From positions 1 to 7,334 of the forward strand of contig JAQYWJ010000070.1 of the NCBI GenBank assembly GCA_030145005.1: a stretch of 7,334 bases of DNA. Direction: 5' to 3'. The translations under genes were made by a program, and so were the position numbers. Source of the stretch: Desulfobacter sp. (GTDB lineage Bacteria; Desulfobacterota; Desulfobacteria; Desulfobacterales; Desulfobacteraceae). Every line of letters starts with the position of its first letter. Positions within the stretch are counted from its first letter, which is position 1. This document shows, one piece after another, positions 6,158 through 7,334 of the stretch. The notes under the pieces were generated by a model, which worked only from the letters and a program-made list of their open reading frames with translations, did no database searches and was not told the origin of the DNA.

Positions 6158-6315
6158 GGCCCGTGGTCAGAATTAAATCTGCCACAGATGCGCCGAATTT
6201 TAAGTCGCCATCAAGGCACGCCAATGGAAGCATATTGAAATATGTGTCCTTTGGCGTAACGTCGAGGGCGGCTTAAAAGACAAGCAGATGGGCGATTTTA
6301 TTTTGACCATGGGCC
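6158..6315 (+). repeat. 158-bp imperfect hairpin element flanked by TTA in the hydrogenase leader
   Basis: The outermost 22 bases (6158-6179) pair with 6294-6315: 19 Watson-Crick pairs, two G-U pairs and one mismatch. Inside, TTTTAAGTCGCC (6198-6209) pairs with GGCGGCTTAAAA (6267-6278), 11 Watson-Crick plus one U-G. Further in, 6218-6228 pairs with 6247-6257 at 10 of 11, closed by CATAT-TGAA-ATATG (6231-6244). TTA directly flanks both ends (6155-6157 and 6316-6318), as would a 3-bp target duplication, so the element may be a MITE. The three G-U pairs exist only in RNA read from the plus strand, which hints at a functional leader structure. I recognise no known riboswitch class. Confidence 0.6.
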
Positions 6316-6364
6316 TTAAGCCCTGCGGAATTGGTTTATGAACCAGTAGTATTTTAACAGCATC

Positions 6365-6371
6365 AAGGAGG
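6365..6371 (+). promoter_or_regulatory. Ribosome-binding site that fixes the hydrogenase start
   Basis: AAGGAGG at 6365-6371 is a near-perfect Shine-Dalgarno sequence. A GTG at 6371 shares its last base with it and cannot be used efficiently; the in-frame GTG at 6377 has a 5-base spacer and is the better start. A short hairpin, TGGTT-TATG-AACCA (6332-6345), lies about 20 bases upstream. Confidence 0.75.
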
Positions 6372-6376
6372 TGCCC

Positions 6377-7333
6377 GTGAAAGACGAAGATATGTTGCCT
6401 GAAACACAACAAAAAAAATCTGGAGTCACCAGGCGGTGCTTTCTGAAAACCGTTGCCGGTGCCGCAGTCGGCATTGGTGTATCCCAGGTGGTGAACCCTG
6501 CGCTGGTTAAAGCCCTTGAAAAAGGACTTAAACGGCATCCGGTTCTATGGATTCAGGGACAGGGCTGCACAGGCTGCTCGGTCAGCCTGCTAAACAGCGT
6601 TGATCCCAAAATTGCAGATGTGCTTTTGAAAGTCATCAGTCTGCAATACCATCCCACAGTAATGGCCGGCGAAGGCGAAACTGCCCTGGAAAACCTGTTT
6701 GGCATTGCCAAGGAATATGAAGGGAAGTTTTTTCTTGTTGTGGAAGGCGCCATTCCTACGGCAGCAGAGGGCAAGTACTGTGTTGTTGGCGAATACGAGC
6801 ATAAAAAATACACCATGGTTGACCTAGTCAAGGAAATGGCTCCCATGGCCGGCTCCTGTCTTGCTGTGGGCACCTGTGCCGCGTACGGCGGTATTCCGGC
6901 AGCAGAAGGCAATGTCACCGGTGCCACCAGTTGCAGGGACTTTTTTGCAGACAACGGCATTAACACTCCGCTTGTCAATATCCCGGGCTGTCCGCCCCAT
7001 CCGGACTGGATTGTCCTTTCGGTCGTACATCTGCTGGAAAAGGGTATTCCTGAACTGGATGACGAAGGACGCCCCATGCGCTTCTTTGGAGAGAATATCC
7101 ATGACAATTGCCCCAGACTGAAAATGTATGAGGCAGACGAACTGGCCCAGACCCTGTCAGATCCCAAAGGCTGCCGTATAGACCTGGGCTGCAAGGGTCC
7201 GTCCACCTATGCGGACTGCTACAAGAGAAAATGGAACAGCGGCCTGAACTGGTGTGTGGATAACGCCGTCTGTATCGGTTGTGTTGAACCCGGTTTTCCG
7301 GATGAATCATCACCCTTTTATGAACCGGCATAA
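6377..7333 (+). CDS. hysB: Periplasmic [NiFeSe]-type hydrogenase small subunit
   Basis: A 318-residue electron-transfer subunit of an uptake hydrogenase that passes electrons from the Ni-Fe site to periplasmic acceptors such as cytochrome c3. A twin-arginine signal, TRRCFLK (18-24), precedes a hydrophobic stretch (about 25-40), so the dimer is exported by Tat. Numbered from GTG 6377, proximal cluster ligands are C64, C67 (GCTGCS), C167 (GTCAAYGG) and C205 (PGCPPHPDW); distal are H242, C245, C266, C272; medial are C281, C293, C299, C302. C293, in NWCVDNAVCIGC, replaces the Pro of standard [NiFe] enzymes, predicting three [4Fe-4S] clusters as in [NiFeSe] hydrogenases, and the C-terminal half closely resembles HysB as I remember it. 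Length is normal. The stop is one base from the window end; the large subunit gene should follow. An upstream GTG at 6371 would add two residues. Confidence 0.93.
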   Translation: MKDEDMLPETQQKKSGVTRRCFLKTVAGAAVGIGVSQVVNPALVKALEKGLKRHPVLWIQGQGCTGCSVSLLNSVDPKIADVLLKVISLQYHPTVMAGEGETALENLFGIAKEYEGKFFLVVEGAIPTAAEGKYCVVGEYEHKKYTMVDLVKEMAPMAGSCLAVGTCAAYGGIPAAEGNVTGATSCRDFFADNGINTPLVNIPGCPPHPDWIVLSVVHLLEKGIPELDDEGRPMRFFGENIHDNCPRLKMYEADELAQTLSDPKGCRIDLGCKGPSTYADCYKRKWNSGLNWCVDNAVCIGCVEPGFPDESSPFYEPA

Positions 7334-7334
7334 T

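Noticed and set aside
6158..6315. Known riboswitch (for example nickel/cobalt or molybdenum cofactor type)
   Set aside because: A long single rod-like hairpin without a multi-branched conserved core; I could not place the conserved bases of any class I know.
5843..6370. Sigma54 promoter for the hydrogenase
   Set aside because: No GG-N10-GC type -24/-12 element with the usual TGGCAC and TTGC boxes was found in the spacer.
6200..6538. Minus-strand open frame spanning the hydrogenase leader and signal peptide region
   Set aside because: It overlaps the structured leader and the start of hysB, has no plausible ribosome-binding site and reads as an antisense shadow.

Overview
The window looks like chromosomal DNA of a sulfate-reducing member of the Desulfobacterota, most likely Desulfobacteraceae-like. 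The strongest pointer is the last gene, a Tat-exported hydrogenase small subunit whose cluster ligands match the [NiFeSe] (HysB) type known from sulfate reducers. Moderate-GC genes separated by long AT-rich, repeat-laden spacers fit the same picture. The taxonomic call is inference; no rRNA or other marker gene is present.

Layout. 43-720 (minus): FMN nitroreductase. 904-1338 (plus): YbgC/4HBT acyl-CoA thioesterase, divergent from it. 1339-1725: a 387-base gene-free stretch holding a nested palindromic element (about 1351-1531), a TTGACA promoter candidate (1569) and a 77-bp MITE-like element with 16-bp terminal inverted repeats flanked by TAA (1611-1687). 1726-5491 (plus): a tightly packed three-gene operon encoding an exported von Willebrand A protein, a membrane histidine kinase without a HAMP domain and an OmpR/PhoB-type response regulator (3-bp gap, then 8-bp overlap). 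5492-5842 (minus): a PilZ-domain c-di-GMP receptor whose stop codon directly abuts that of the regulator. 5843-6376: a 534-base regulatory spacer. 6377-7333 (plus): hydrogenase small subunit; the window ends one base after its stop, so the large subunit presumably lies just outside.

How it fits together. The vWA protein, kinase and regulator probably form one signalling unit: the vWA protein is exported and the kinase has a large periplasmic region, so the vWA protein could be a partner of the sensor. What the regulator controls is not visible. The 6-kb spacer is unusually rich: two to three copies of a TTCATGAA-centred motif, a perfect 22-bp palindrome, a 28-bp tandem duplication that repeats an entire TTGACA/TATATA promoter, a 14-bp tandem repeat, and a 158-bp hairpin flanked by TTA in what would be the hydrogenase mRNA leader.

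The most interesting material is non-coding. Three separate palindromic elements sit in two spacers, two of them with TNA-type flanking triplets suggestive of small non-autonomous transposons, and one lies between promoter and gene in the hydrogenase leader, where its mismatches are mostly G-U pairs in the sense RNA.
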